Positions 17,091-26,431 are shown, counted from the stretch's first letter. The stretch is 64,000 nucleotides of DNA from Sulfitobacter sp. LCG007 (GCF_040801785.1 NZ_CP161805.1:1984001-2048000); one strand, 5' to 3'. The notes: generated by a model not told the origin, from the sequence alone. Numbers and translations are program-made.

Positions 17091-18148
17091 TCCGGATCGA
17101 AGCGGAAGGGATCGCCTGCGCTTTCCTGCCCGAGACCGGGCTGCTCGACGGCTTCACCGTGACCGACGGAGGAGTCCGGATCGCCCCCCTGCATCGCGCG
17201 CCCTGGGTCGGAACCGACGAGCCGATGCCTCCCGACGCGGCGCCGCATCTGGCGCGGCTGGGCGGAGACTTCTTCTGCGCCCCCTTCGCGGATCGCGAGG
17301 AGGGATCGGCCCTGCATGGCTGGCCGGCGAACGCCAACTGGACCGTCCGGCAGGGCGCAGACGGCAGGCTGGTGGCGGACCTCGACCGCAAGGTCAGAGG
17401 CGCGACACTCACAAAGACGCTGAGCCTGCGCAACGATCATCCCTTCGTCTACCAGAGTCACCGCTTCGAGGGCGGCGCAGGCCGCGTCACCGTGGCCAAC
17501 CATGCCAATGTCTCGGTACTGAACGGGGCGCTGTTACGCTGCTCTCACAAGCTGCTCTGGGAGACCCCGGGCATGCCGCAGGAAAGCGACCCCGCGCGCG
17601 GACGCTCCGCACTGGTCTATCCGGCGCAGTCCACCGATCCCACGGCCTTTCCGGGCATCGACGCTCCCGTGGACCTGACGCGCTATCCCTGGAACCCGCG
17701 CCACGAGGATTTCGTGATCGGCATCGAGTCCCGGGGCCATGCGCTGGGATGGACCGCGGTAACGCGTCCCGCCGAGGGAGATCTGTATCTTTCGCTGCGC
17801 AACGCGCGCAGGCTTCCGATGACGATGCTGTGGCACTCGAACGGCGGACGCGACTATGCGCCCTGGTCAGGCCGGCACAAGGGCTGTCTGGGGGTCGAGG
17901 AGGGCGCGGCGAAACATATGCTCGGGATCTCGACCGAAGCAGACCTGTCGGGTCCGGGCGCGCTCGCGCTCGAGCCCGGGAGCGTGGGCGACGTACGCCA
18001 CGTCATCGGCGCCATCGCCTGGCCTTCCGGCGAACCCGTCTCGAGGATCGACGCGGATGCCGAGGGGCTGGTCGTCACCGGCGAAGGCGGCGCGCACCGC
18101 CGCGTCCCCTTTGACACATCCTTCCTGGAACTGGACCGCCCCACATGA
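17087..18148 (+). CDS. aldose 1-epimerase-like protein
   Basis: 353-residue protein whose overall layout fits the galactose-mutarotase-like beta-sandwich fold. Recognisable stretches are LGGDFFCAPFAD, HPFVYQSHRFEGG near the middle, and HSNGGRDYAPWSGRHKGCLGVEE. It would interconvert anomers of, or otherwise bind, the imported sugar. The catalytic His/Glu pair of classical GalM could not be assigned. It shares ATGA overlaps with the ATPase upstream and the dehydrogenase downstream. Confidence 0.75.
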   Translation: MIRIEAEGIACAFLPETGLLDGFTVTDGGVRIAPLHRAPWVGTDEPMPPDAAPHLARLGGDFFCAPFADREEGSALHGWPANANWTVRQGADGRLVADLDRKVRGATLTKTLSLRNDHPFVYQSHRFEGGAGRVTVANHANVSVLNGALLRCSHKLLWETPGMPQESDPARGRSALVYPAQSTDPTAFPGIDAPVDLTRYPWNPRHEDFVIGIESRGHALGWTAVTRPAEGDLYLSLRNARRLPMTMLWHSNGGRDYAPWSGRHKGCLGVEEGAAKHMLGISTEADLSGPGALALEPGSVGDVRHVIGAIAWPSGEPVSRIDADAEGLVVTGEGGAHRRVPFDTSFLELDRPT

Positions 18149-19185
18149 ACGCCCAATCGCCGTCCGACCGGCCTGTCGTGATCGCCGCGCCCGAACCCCG
18201 GACGCTCGAGCTGATCTTCCGTCCCGATGCGCTCGACACGTTGCGGGGACGGTACGATATCGTCGAATGCGCCGCGCCCGACATCGCGGACCTGCCGGAG
18301 GCGACGCTTGCCGGCGCGCGTTACCTCATCGGCCAGCCCGATATCTCCGAGGGGCTTGCCGCGCGGATGACCAGCCTGCGCTGCATATTCAACGTCGAAG
18401 GGAACTTCACCGCCACCCTGCCCTATCAGGCGCTCTTCGCACGCGGCATCCATGTGGTGACGCCGAGTTCCGTCTTTGCCCTGCCGGTGGCGGAACTGGG
18501 TCTCGCCCTTGCGCTCGACCTGATGCGCGGTGTCAGCGACGCCGATCGCGCCTTTCGGGAGGGCACGGAGGTCTGGGGCCTCGAAGGAAACCGGCGCGCG
18601 CGCCTGCTGACGGGCGCCGAGGTCGGGATCGTCGGATTCGGCAACCTCGGGCGGACCTTGCTTCGCCTGCTGTCCCCCTTCCGGGTCCGCGCCCGCATCC
18701 ACGACCCCTGGTTGCCGCCGTCTGTCATCCTGGATGCGGGTGCGGAGCCTGCCACGCTGGACGCGGTATTGTCGCAAAGCGACGTGGTTTTCGTCGTTGC
18801 GGGGATCACCAGCGAAAACAGGGGATCTCTCGGAGCGGATGCCTTCGCAAGCATGCGTCCGGGCAGCGCCTTCATCCTGCTGAGCCGCGCCGAAGCGGTG
18901 GATTTCGACGCGCTCGCCGAAGCCGTGGCCTCGGGTCATGTCATCGCGGCGAGCGACGTCTTCCCTTTCGAACCGATGCCGCCTGATCATCCCGTTCGCA
19001 GGCTAGACGGCATGATCCATTCGGCCCATCGCGCCGGTGCGCTCGACAGCGCGTTCCGCCAGATGGGGGACTACGTTCTCGAGGACATGGCGCTGCTCGA
19101 CCGGAGCCTTCCGCCGCTGCGCTGCACACGCGCCGAGCGCGAGACGGTCGCGAAGCTTCAGTCGCGGCCGGTCACGCTCAATTAG
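18145..19185 (+). CDS. D-2-hydroxyacid dehydrogenase, NAD-binding
   Basis: 346-residue oxidoreductase. The NAD-binding motif VGIVGFGNLGRTLLRLL lies near residue 155. The substrate-binding halves before and after follow the D-isomer 2-hydroxyacid dehydrogenase plan, with SVFALPVAELGLALALDLMR before the Rossmann fold and HSAHRAGALD carrying the late catalytic histidine. It probably oxidises or reduces a hydroxy acid late in the pathway. It is the last gene of the rightward unit, coupled by ATGA. Confidence 0.88.
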   Translation: MNAQSPSDRPVVIAAPEPRTLELIFRPDALDTLRGRYDIVECAAPDIADLPEATLAGARYLIGQPDISEGLAARMTSLRCIFNVEGNFTATLPYQALFARGIHVVTPSSVFALPVAELGLALALDLMRGVSDADRAFREGTEVWGLEGNRRARLLTGAEVGIVGFGNLGRTLLRLLSPFRVRARIHDPWLPPSVILDAGAEPATLDAVLSQSDVVFVVAGITSENRGSLGADAFASMRPGSAFILLSRAEAVDFDALAEAVASGHVIAASDVFPFEPMPPDHPVRRLDGMIHSAHRAGALDSAFRQMGDYVLEDMALLDRSLPPLRCTRAERETVAKLQSRPVTLN

Positions 19186-19195
19186 GCCGCTTGGG

Positions 19196-19350
19196 TCAGG
19201 CGGTCCGAACCTGCGCAGAGCGACGTTTGTCGGGGCTTTCGTGAAGCTTTCCGTCCTTCATGATGGCAAGCAGACGGTCGTGGTTCTCGAGGCTCCGCAG
19301 ATCCCGGACAGGATCGCCGTCCACAAGCAGCGGCGCGGCCAGACATCCTT
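19196..19350 (-). pseudogene. amidohydrolase C-terminal remnant
   Basis: About 50 codons on the minus strand read LLVDGDPVRDL and then LLAIMKDGKLHESP before a stop. This is the characteristic end of metal-dependent amidohydrolases. No catalytic part exists: the PEP-hydrolase-like gene ends only about 80 bases upstream. It is read as a leftover of a deleted gene from the same locus. Confidence 0.6.
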
Positions 19351-19430
19351 CACGCACTGGATCAGGTTCATCCGACATAAAATTGAATTATAACCATTTC
19401 TATGCGAATGTCGCAGTCATCGGTACCTGC

Positions 19431-20267
19431 TCAGGTCCCGAACCGTATCGCCTTGAACTTGCGGGTCTGTTCGGTGAGCGCGATCTCTGTCGGCAGACGT
19501 TCCATCGAGGACGCGCCATAGAAGCCGTGGCAGTTCGCGGTGTTGTTGAGCATGAATTCGGCGTCCTGCGACGTGGCGACGGGGCCGCCGTGGACAAGGA
19601 TGATCGCATCCCTGTTGATCCTCAGCGCCGCCTCTGCCCAACGCTCGGCAAGCGCGGGGCATTCCTCGAGTGTCAGCGCGGTCTCGGCCCCGATGGAACC
19701 TCCGGTCGTCAGGCCGAAATGGCACACGATGATGTCCGCTCCCGCCTCGGCCATCGCCCGCGCCTCGTCCTCGTTGAAGACGTAGGGCGTGGTAAGCAGG
19801 TCCTTCCCGCGCGCCATCCGGATCATGTCGACCTCGTGCCCGTAGCCCATGCCGGTCTCCTCGAGATTGGCGCGGTAGTTGCCGTCGATAAGCCCGACCG
19901 TCGGGAAATTCTGAACGCCGGAAAATCCGGCCGCCTTCACCTGGTCAAGGAAGACGTCCATGATCCGGAAGGGATCCGTCGCGCAGACCCCGGCGAGCAC
20001 CGGGGTGTGCCGGACGACGGGAAGCACCTCGGCGGCCATCTCCATCACGACCGCATTGGCATCGCCATACGGCATCATGCCCGCGAGCGAGCCGCGCCCC
20101 GCCATGCGGTAGCGCCCGGAATTGTAGATCACGATAAGATCGATCCCGCCCGCTTCCTCGCATTTGGCCGACAGCCCTGTTCCCGCGCCGCCTCCGACGA
20201 TCGGCTCGCGGGCATCGCGCATGGCGCGGAACCGGCTGGTGAGGGTCGAGTGTTCAATGCGCGGCAT
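19431..20267 (-). CDS. phosphoenolpyruvate-hydrolase-family TIM-barrel protein
   Basis: 278-residue protein like the C-terminal TIM-barrel domain of plant Tm-1 proteins, annotated in bacteria as PEP hydrolase family. Typical segments are [63 protein letters not shown] and [12 protein letters not shown]. The frame is complete. In other bacteria this gene follows a Tm-1-like ATP-binding partner. Here that partner survives only as a pseudogene directly upstream, overlapping this start by 14 bases. Biochemical function is poorly defined. Confidence 0.88.
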   Translation of the reverse strand: MPRIEHSTLTSRFRAMRDAREPIVGGGAGTGLSAKCEEAGGIDLIVIYNSGRYRMAGRGSLAGMMPYGDANAVVMEMAAEVLPVVRHTPVLAGVCATDPFRIMDVFLDQVKAAGFSGVQNFPTVGLIDGNYRANLEETGMGYGHEVDMIRMARGKDLLTTPYVFNEDEARAMAEAGADIIVCHFGLTTGGSIGAETALTLEECPALAERWAEAALRINRDAIILVHGGPVATSQDAEFMLNNTANCHGFYGASSMERLPTEIALTEQTRKFKAIRFGT

Positions 20268-20640
20268 GGACGGTCCTTCCGGGTCCTGGAATGATGGAAT
20301 GCAAGGCGTCGGGCACGGCCCGCGCGAAGGCAGGATCGTTGATGGCAGCCGGAAAGAGGATCCGGGCGTTTTCCTCGGGCGCGGTGCGCATCATCGTGAC
20401 CTGCGGGTTGTTCTCGACGACCTGGGGCCAGCATAGCGTGCCGCCACGGTATCGCGAGAGCCGAAATTCACCATGTCGCGCGCGCCCGTCCTCGTCCGGC
20501 CGGTCGCGCTGGCGGGAATGCCGGCGCCGCAGAGCTTCTCCATGGACTGGCCCCCGTTCCCGTCGCGTGGGCGACGCTGGCAAGATCGCCAAGAAGCGCC
20601 ATGTCCACGGGTCCGGCGCTTGTCCTCCCGGCCCCAGCGA
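20254..20640 (-). pseudogene. Tm-1-like ATP-binding (UPF0261) pseudogene
   Basis: Fragments of a Tm-1-like protein lie in different frames of the minus strand. HATGTG is followed, after a one-base loss in the C run at 20551-20555, by GGQSMEKLCGAGI and then DMVNFGSRDTV. A second shift near 20420-20430 leads to [19 protein letters not shown], which jumps directly to the family's end segment [10 protein letters not shown]. About 60 residues between the last two blocks and others before DMVNFG are missing. The final frame stops at 20254, just inside the next gene, as in an intact operon. Confidence 0.75.
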
Positions 20641-20827
20641 TCCCTTCCCGTGCGGCGCGCTCCTCTTGCTCAGAACGTTGCGCAATCCCCTTGAACCGGA
20701 TTGCACCATTCTGCGGGCCATCCGGCATGCTTTCGCTGCACCGGGACCAACCTGCGAGGCTTGCGCCAACGTCCGGGCGTTCGGGCCATGCCGTCGCAAG
20801 CGAGATCCGCGAGATGACCCGTCGTCG

Positions 20828-22150
20828 TCATCGTTCGCGCAGCGCCTCGGCCCTTGCCCGCAGGATGGGCTTGGCGAGATAGCTCAGCACCGTTTTCCGC
20901 CCGGTCTGGATATCGACGGAGGCGATCATGCCCGGCGCGATCGGATGCGGGTTCTCGTCGGTACCCAGATATGCCCTGTCCGTCCGCACCACGACGCGGA
21001 AGAATTCGGTGCCCTCCTCGGTCCGCAGCGTGTCGGCGCCGATCCGAACCACCTCTCCGGCCAGCGCACCGTAGATCGTGTAGTCATAGGCGGTTATCTT
21101 GACCGAGGCCCTCTCGCCGAGTCGCACGAAAGCGATGTCGCGCGGGCCGAGATCCGCCTCGATCAGCAGGCTGTCGTCCATCGGCACGATCTCGATCAGG
21201 GGCGCCCCCGGCTGCACCACCGCGCCAAGGGTCTTGTAGGTGATCGTATTGACCGTGCCCCTGACCGGAGCGCGCATCGTGGTCCGCGAAACACGGTCAT
21301 CCGCGGCACGAAGGTTTTCCTGCACCACGGCAAGTTCGACCTGAAGGCGCGCCAGCCGCTCGCGCGCGCTGAGCACATAGGCCGAGCGCGCCGCCTCGAT
21401 CCTGCTTTCGACCTCGGCGATGGCAGCTTCTATGCGCGGCTCGGAGGCGCGACTGATCGCGATGGCCCCCGAAAGTTCGGCGCGCCGGGATTTCAGCCGC
21501 AGGAATTCCACTTCGGGGACCAGCCCCCGCGCCACCATGTCCTCGGTCAGGGCGATCTCGTCGCTCAGCGGCGCCAGTATCTCTTCGGTCTGTGTGCGCT
21601 GCGCCAGAAGCTCCTCCCGTTCGGCCTTCACCTGCACGAGCTGCGCGGCAAGGACCGCGATCTCCTCGGCAAGTTGCGCCCGACGCGAGGTGAAGACCTG
21701 CCGCTCGGCCGCGGTGCTCAGGGGGTTGCGGCCCTCGAGACCTTCGGGAAAGGCAAGCTCGTCGGCCATATCGGCCTCGGCGAGAAGCCGCGCCTCCTCG
21801 GCCAGCAGCGCCGCCTCGCGTTCCAGCAACTCGCCGCGTTCGGATGAAAACCGCGTATCGTCGATCTGCATCAGCACCGCCCCCTCCTCGACGATGTCGC
21901 CCTCCTGCACGGCGATCTCGCGGATGATGCCGCCCTCGAGGCTCTGGACCACCTGCACCTGCCGCGAGGGAATGACCCTGCCCGGCGCGTGGGCGGTCTC
22001 TTCGATCTCATGCGTCGCCGCCCAGGCCAGGAAGGCGGCCAGGCCCAGGGCCAGCACCAGCAGAAGCTTGCCCGGACCGCCGTCGCGCACCGCGGCCCCG
22101 GCGCTGGTGAGACTGTTGGCGAATTCGTCCTCGATGCGATTGCCGAACAT
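20828..22150 (-). CDS. type I secretion membrane fusion protein, HlyD family
   Basis: 440-residue periplasmic adaptor. A single N-terminal membrane segment lies around residues 28-46, followed by a lipoyl-like half (VVQSLEGGIIREIAVQEGDIV), a long alpha-hairpin rich in Glu, Ala and Arg, the second half MRAPVRGTVNTI, and a beta-barrel end with the family motif GMIASVDIQTGRKTVLSYL. It links the inner-membrane ABC exporter to TolC. It follows the exporter gene by four bases. Confidence 0.93.
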   Translation of the reverse strand: MFGNRIEDEFANSLTSAGAAVRDGGPGKLLLVLALGLAAFLAWAATHEIEETAHAPGRVIPSRQVQVVQSLEGGIIREIAVQEGDIVEEGAVLMQIDDTRFSSERGELLEREAALLAEEARLLAEADMADELAFPEGLEGRNPLSTAAERQVFTSRRAQLAEEIAVLAAQLVQVKAEREELLAQRTQTEEILAPLSDEIALTEDMVARGLVPEVEFLRLKSRRAELSGAIAISRASEPRIEAAIAEVESRIEAARSAYVLSARERLARLQVELAVVQENLRAADDRVSRTTMRAPVRGTVNTITYKTLGAVVQPGAPLIEIVPMDDSLLIEADLGPRDIAFVRLGERASVKITAYDYTIYGALAGEVVRIGADTLRTEEGTEFFRVVVRTDRAYLGTDENPHPIAPGMIASVDIQTGRKTVLSYLAKPILRARAEALRER

Positions 22151-22154
22151 GGCG

Positions 22155-24329
22155 CTATCCCTGTTCGCGCGCGGCGCTGAGCGAGCGGAGCTGCCCCAGA
22201 ACCTGCGCGCGCGGCCCGTCCATGACGACCCGCCCGCCGTCCATCACCATCATCCGCCCGGCGATTCCGGCCAGCGACTGGCGATGGGTGCACAGGATCA
22301 GGCCCATGCCGCGCGCGTTGAGCTCTGCCAGACGCGCGATGACGGACGCTTCCATGCGCTGATCCATGGCGTTGGTGGGTTCGTCGAGAAAGACGAGCTT
22401 GGGCGCGCGCAGCAGGAGGCGCGCAAGCGCGACGCCCTGCCGCTGTCCGCCCGAAAGCCGCCTGCCCTGCTCGCCGATGAAATGGCCGAGCCCCTCAGGC
22501 AGAGATTGCGCGAATTCCTCGAGCCCGGCGTTGCGCAGCGCAAGCATCATCGCCGCATCGTCCGCGCCCGGATGCCCGACCGCGAGGTTCTCGCGCAGGG
22601 TTCCGGTGAAAAGCTCGGGGGTCTGCGGCAGATAGCCGATCCCGCGCCGCAGTTCCGCCGGGTCGTACTGATCGAGGGCGATGCCATCGACCAGCAATGT
22701 GCCCTGGTCCGGGGTGTAAAGACCCGCGATCAGCTTTCCGGCGGTGCTCTTGCCCGACCCGACCTTGCCCAGCAGCGCGACCGCCTCGCCGGGAGCGATC
22801 CGGAACGACAGATCCCTTACCGCCGGCACGTCGCTGCCGGGATAGCTGAAGCCCAGGCCTCTCAGCTCGAGCGCCGCCTTGCGGACGTGAAGCGTACCGG
22901 CGATCGCGCCCCCGCCCTCACGCGCAAGCTTCATGAATCCATCGAGAGCGGAAAGCGATTTGAAGGCATATTGCGCGCGGAAGATCGTCTGGGCGATTGC
23001 GCCCAGCGGCGCCAGCACCCGGCCCGCGAGGATATTCGCTGCGATCAGGCCGCCGATGGATATCCGCCCTTCGGAAACAAGGAAGACTCCCCAGACGATG
23101 ATCGTCACGCTGACGGACTGCTGCACCAGCATCGTCCCGTTGGCCGCCACATTGGACCAGAACCTGGTCCGGCCGGTGATCCGGGACGAGGCCGCCACCG
23201 CATTCTCCCATTCCCGCTGCATCACGGGCTCGGCGTTCAGGCTCTTGATCGTCTCGATTCCCGAGAGCGCCTCGACAAGCACGACGTGGCGCTTGGTCGC
23301 CATCTGCTGCGCGCGCGCCGCCGAGCGCCCGATGGGAAGCTGCGCGAGCACGGCCAGCACCAGCACGACGGGCACGGCGCAAAGCGGCACCAGGGCGATC
23401 GGTCCCACGATCATCCAGAGCACGGCGACGAAGATGCCGATGAAGGCCAGATCGATGAAGGCGACGAAGCTTGCCGAGGCGAAGAACTCGCGGACGACCT
23501 CGAAATCGCGGATCGTGTGCGCAATGCCCGCCGCGCCTCCCGGACGGTCGAGCAGGCGGGCCTGCATGGCCTGCGAAAAGAGCTTCGTGGCAACCTTGAT
23601 GTCCACCCGCCGCCCGATTGTCTCGAGGATATTGGCGCGGATCGTGCGCAGCAGAAGGTCGAGGCCAAGCGCAATGGCGACGCCGCCCGCGAGGGTCCAG
23701 AGCGTCACGAAAGCGAGGTTCGGGATCACCTTGTCATAGACGTTCATCACGAAGAGCGGCAGCGCGAGGCTCATGAGATTGAGCAGCAGCGCGGCCAGCA
23801 TCACCTGCGCCCAGTTGCCCCAGTTCGCCTGCACCGGCGCCCAGAACCAGTGGCCCGGGTCAGGCGCCACGCTTTCGGGCGACATCATCGCGCCGGCAGC
23901 ATCGCGGGTGCGGGTCATCAGCAGCACGCCCGGCTTCAGCTCCCTGCGAAGCCGGCGAAGCGGCTGCTCGTGTTCGAGCCAGTCCCGGGACGGGTCGAGC
24001 ACGGTCGCGCTGCGCCGGTCATCGGAAATGGCGGTCATGATCAGCGGCCCGCCCTGCTTGCGGAACAGGACGAATGGCAGCGCGATGGGATCGAGCCGGG
24101 CGGGGTCGCGCGCAACCAGCCGGCACCTGAGCCCGACGGCGGCGAGCGCGCGCGAGAGCATCACCGGATCGTCCAGATCAGGCGCGGCAGGCAGTCGCGC
24201 GCGCACCGCCGCTTCGGTAAAGGGACACCCGAAAGCGCGCGCGCACCAGCCGACGATCGCCAGATCGCTTTCCACGCCGCTTGCCCGAACAGGCACCGCC
24301 GTTGCGACTGTGCCACCGCCGCCGGTCAT
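22155..24329 (-). CDS. type I secretion ABC exporter (LssB/HlyB-like)
   Basis: 724-residue inner-membrane exporter. The N-terminal 130 residues resemble a C39-peptidase-like domain without a recognisable catalytic cysteine/histidine set, as in HlyB-type exporters that do not cleave their substrate. Six membrane segments follow (about 165-430). The ATPase domain has Walker A GKVGSGKST, signature LSGGQRQGV and Walker B LVFLDEPTNAMD. The ATG at 24329 overlaps the TolC stop (ATGA). It powers export of an unknown, probably RTX-like or adhesin substrate. Confidence 0.93.
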   Translation of the reverse strand: MTGGGGTVATAVPVRASGVESDLAIVGWCARAFGCPFTEAAVRARLPAAPDLDDPVMLSRALAAVGLRCRLVARDPARLDPIALPFVLFRKQGGPLIMTAISDDRRSATVLDPSRDWLEHEQPLRRLRRELKPGVLLMTRTRDAAGAMMSPESVAPDPGHWFWAPVQANWGNWAQVMLAALLLNLMSLALPLFVMNVYDKVIPNLAFVTLWTLAGGVAIALGLDLLLRTIRANILETIGRRVDIKVATKLFSQAMQARLLDRPGGAAGIAHTIRDFEVVREFFASASFVAFIDLAFIGIFVAVLWMIVGPIALVPLCAVPVVLVLAVLAQLPIGRSAARAQQMATKRHVVLVEALSGIETIKSLNAEPVMQREWENAVAASSRITGRTRFWSNVAANGTMLVQQSVSVTIIVWGVFLVSEGRISIGGLIAANILAGRVLAPLGAIAQTIFRAQYAFKSLSALDGFMKLAREGGGAIAGTLHVRKAALELRGLGFSYPGSDVPAVRDLSFRIAPGEAVALLGKVGSGKSTAGKLIAGLYTPDQGTLLVDGIALDQYDPAELRRGIGYLPQTPELFTGTLRENLAVGHPGADDAAMMLALRNAGLEEFAQSLPEGLGHFIGEQGRRLSGGQRQGVALARLLLRAPKLVFLDEPTNAMDQRMEASVIARLAELNARGMGLILCTHRQSLAGIAGRMMVMDGGRVVMDGPRAQVLGQLRSLSAAREQG

Positions 24330-25702
24330 CGCAGCGGCTCGATCGTTGTATCGAAGACCTGTCGCGGGCGCACCAGCGCGCGTTTCTCGAAGGTCGGCTC
24401 GAGCGCCATGTCGCTGGGCTTGACCCCGAAATGCGCGGCGAGCGTGCTCTGGGCGGCCAGAACGCGGTAGGCGGCGAAGGCGATGCTGGCATCCGCGCTG
24501 ACCTTCTGGAATTCGGTGTTGAAGCGGGCGCGCTCGACCTCCAGCAGGTCGAGCAGGCTGCGCTTGGCGGTCAGAAACTCCTCGCCGTAGACCTCGACGA
24601 TGGTGCGGTCGATGGAAAGCTGCCGCGAGAGCGTCGCCTGTATCTCGCGCCCCGAGATGTAGCTGTTCCAGGCCCGCCCGGCCATCTCGTGCACGTCCCG
24701 CACCGCCACCTCGCGCTCGGCGATGGCTTTGCCGGTGCGCTCGGCCAGTGCGTTGCGCTGTGCCTTGCGCCCGCCCTGGTAGAGTGTCCATTCAAACCCG
24801 AGCCCGATCGACCGGTCCGTCCGCTCGCCCGCCGAGCCCGAGCGGTTCAGATCGCGCGAAACCCCCGCCCGCAACGAGAGCTGCGGCAGCCGGTCGGACA
24901 GCTCCACTTCGCTGCTGTAGCGCGACTGGTCGATCTGCGACTGGGCGTACTTGACCCTGTAGCTGTTGCGCACGGCGGTCTGGATCACAGCCTGCTCACT
25001 GGTGGGGACCGGGGTGCTGCGCAGCGCCATCGGCCGGCTTGGACTGCGCCCGATCACGCGCTCGTAGCGAACGACGGCATCGCGGTAGGCCCGTTCGACG
25101 TCCTGCAGCGCAAACTCGGAATTCGCCACCCGGTCCTCTATGGTCAACTGGTCGCTGTAGGGCAGACGCCCGCCCGAGACGAGATCGCTTACCTGGCCGA
25201 AGATCCTGCGATGCTGGGCCACGTTCTCGCGCGCGACGCCGATCAGGGTCTGGTGCCGGACAACGTCGATATAGGCCTCGGCGGCGCTCAGCGCCATCGT
25301 CTCGGATGCGTCGAGCAGGCGGAAGATGCTGCCATCCACCCGCGCCGCATTCGCGTAGACGAGGTTCGAGCGGCGGAAACCGTCGAACAGGACGAGCCGC
25401 GCGTTCAGGCCGATCTCCTGCGTGTCGATCGTATCGTCATTCTCGGCCCGCGAGAGGTTGTCGAGATCGTCGACCCGCCGATAGCCGACCTCGCCATAGG
25501 CGCGCACGACGGGCAGGTATTCGCCGCGCAACTCCATCAGCTCGAAGGCCGATGCGCGCATTTCCGACTGCGCGGCCCGCAGCGACGGGCTGGTCGTCAG
25601 CGCGTGGCGTACCGCATCGCCGATGGACTCGCCGGCCGCAGGCCCAGCCCCCACCGCTGCAAAAGCCGCGAGCACGCTGTACCAAAGCCGAGTTTCCATC
25701 AT
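24326..25702 (-). CDS. TolC family outer-membrane channel protein
   Basis: About 458-residue outer-membrane efflux protein with a signal peptide ending near AAGES. Two internally similar halves carry the coiled-coil TolC motifs, including SIGDAVRHALTTSPSL at the mature start and GLGFEWTLYQGGRKAQRNA in the second half. ATGs at 25702 and 25699 stand side by side behind a G-rich ribosome site. First gene of the tolC-ABC-hlyD unit, it forms the channel of the type I secretion system. Confidence 0.9.
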   Translation of the reverse strand: MMETRLWYSVLAAFAAVGAGPAAGESIGDAVRHALTTSPSLRAAQSEMRASAFELMELRGEYLPVVRAYGEVGYRRVDDLDNLSRAENDDTIDTQEIGLNARLVLFDGFRRSNLVYANAARVDGSIFRLLDASETMALSAAEAYIDVVRHQTLIGVARENVAQHRRIFGQVSDLVSGGRLPYSDQLTIEDRVANSEFALQDVERAYRDAVVRYERVIGRSPSRPMALRSTPVPTSEQAVIQTAVRNSYRVKYAQSQIDQSRYSSEVELSDRLPQLSLRAGVSRDLNRSGSAGERTDRSIGLGFEWTLYQGGRKAQRNALAERTGKAIAEREVAVRDVHEMAGRAWNSYISGREIQATLSRQLSIDRTIVEVYGEEFLTAKRSLLDLLEVERARFNTEFQKVSADASIAFAAYRVLAAQSTLAAHFGVKPSDMALEPTFEKRALVRPRQVFDTTIEPLR

Positions 25703-25734
25703 GTGCCCCCGCCCGCCTGGGCCACTCGTCAGGA

Positions 25735-25795
25735 CCAGCTTATACCATATCCTTATAATTGCACGAAAAGCCGATCTTTTCCGCCATTGTTTCGG
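25735..25795 (-). promoter_or_regulatory. AT-rich promoter region of the type I secretion operon
   Basis: Just upstream of the tolC gene the base composition turns AT-rich (TATAAGG and GGTATAAG words on the minus strand), in contrast to the flanking coding DNA. It is the only plausible local promoter for the three secretion genes. The exact elements are uncertain. Confidence 0.3.
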
Positions 25796-25892
25796 GATCC
25801 GGTGTTGCACCGCGACGTCAGGACCCGTGCCTCTGCGTGCGGGGCAAGACCCCGCGCGACCGTATCGCGCTCGGTCTGACGGTCCGGCGGAT

Positions 25893-26285
25893 TCAACCGT
25901 AGCTGAAAAGCAGCCAGACCCAGATCATCGCGACATAGGTCAGCTGGTGCAGAGCCTGATCCACACCCGAGGCGCGCCAGTAGGCCGAGTCCGCAGGTGT
26001 CAGCTTCTGGGTCATGGTAAGGCGTCCCTTCCACCAGTCGATGTGAAAGTGGATCGCCCAGTCGGCAAGGGCCGCCAGCAGCGTGAACGGAAGCGGCGTG
26101 CCGATCAGCGTGAAGGCCAGAGCGGTTCCGGCGGCGTGAACCCCCCCGTGAAGGAAGCGTCCAAGATGAAGATAGGTTTCCCGGCCATCGAGCATCCCGC
26201 GGGTCTGCAGAAAATAGTCCCCGAACATGTGCTTGATCTGCAAAAGCAGCATCAAAGCCAGAAGCGACCAGATCTCCGCGATCAA
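25893..26285 (-). CDS. DUF3307 family membrane protein
   Basis: About 130-residue inner-membrane protein. Family features are LLLQIKHMFGDYFLQT at the start, LHGGVHAAGT, and DWAIHFHIDWWKGR, then a C-terminal hydrophobic helix. The open frame continues to an ATG at 26339, but that ATG has no ribosome site. A TTG at 26285 has AGGGA seven bases upstream and gives the usual length. Function is unknown. It stands alone between the secretion operon and the dehydrogenase gene. Confidence 0.8.
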   Translation of the reverse strand: MIAEIWSLLALMLLLQIKHMFGDYFLQTRGMLDGRETYLHLGRFLHGGVHAAGTALAFTLIGTPLPFTLLAALADWAIHFHIDWWKGRLTMTQKLTPADSAYWRASGVDQALHQLTYVAMIWVWLLFSYG

Positions 26286-26431
26286 AATACCATCCCTCGA
26301 AATTCCCGCCGGGCGTTCCGCCCACCCTAATGCGAACATGCGGCACGTGTAAATCCGCCCGGCTCAACTAGTGAATTTTATTTCAAATGATATCATTCGG
26401 CGGCGTTCGGGACTGCCTTTCCGCCCGGGGT

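Noticed and set aside
21420..24470. Very long plus-strand open frame of about 1000 codons
   Set aside because: It lies opposite the hlyD and ABC exporter genes, whose frames carry clear motifs. Its translation is low in complexity and matches no family. High GC makes such antisense frames common.
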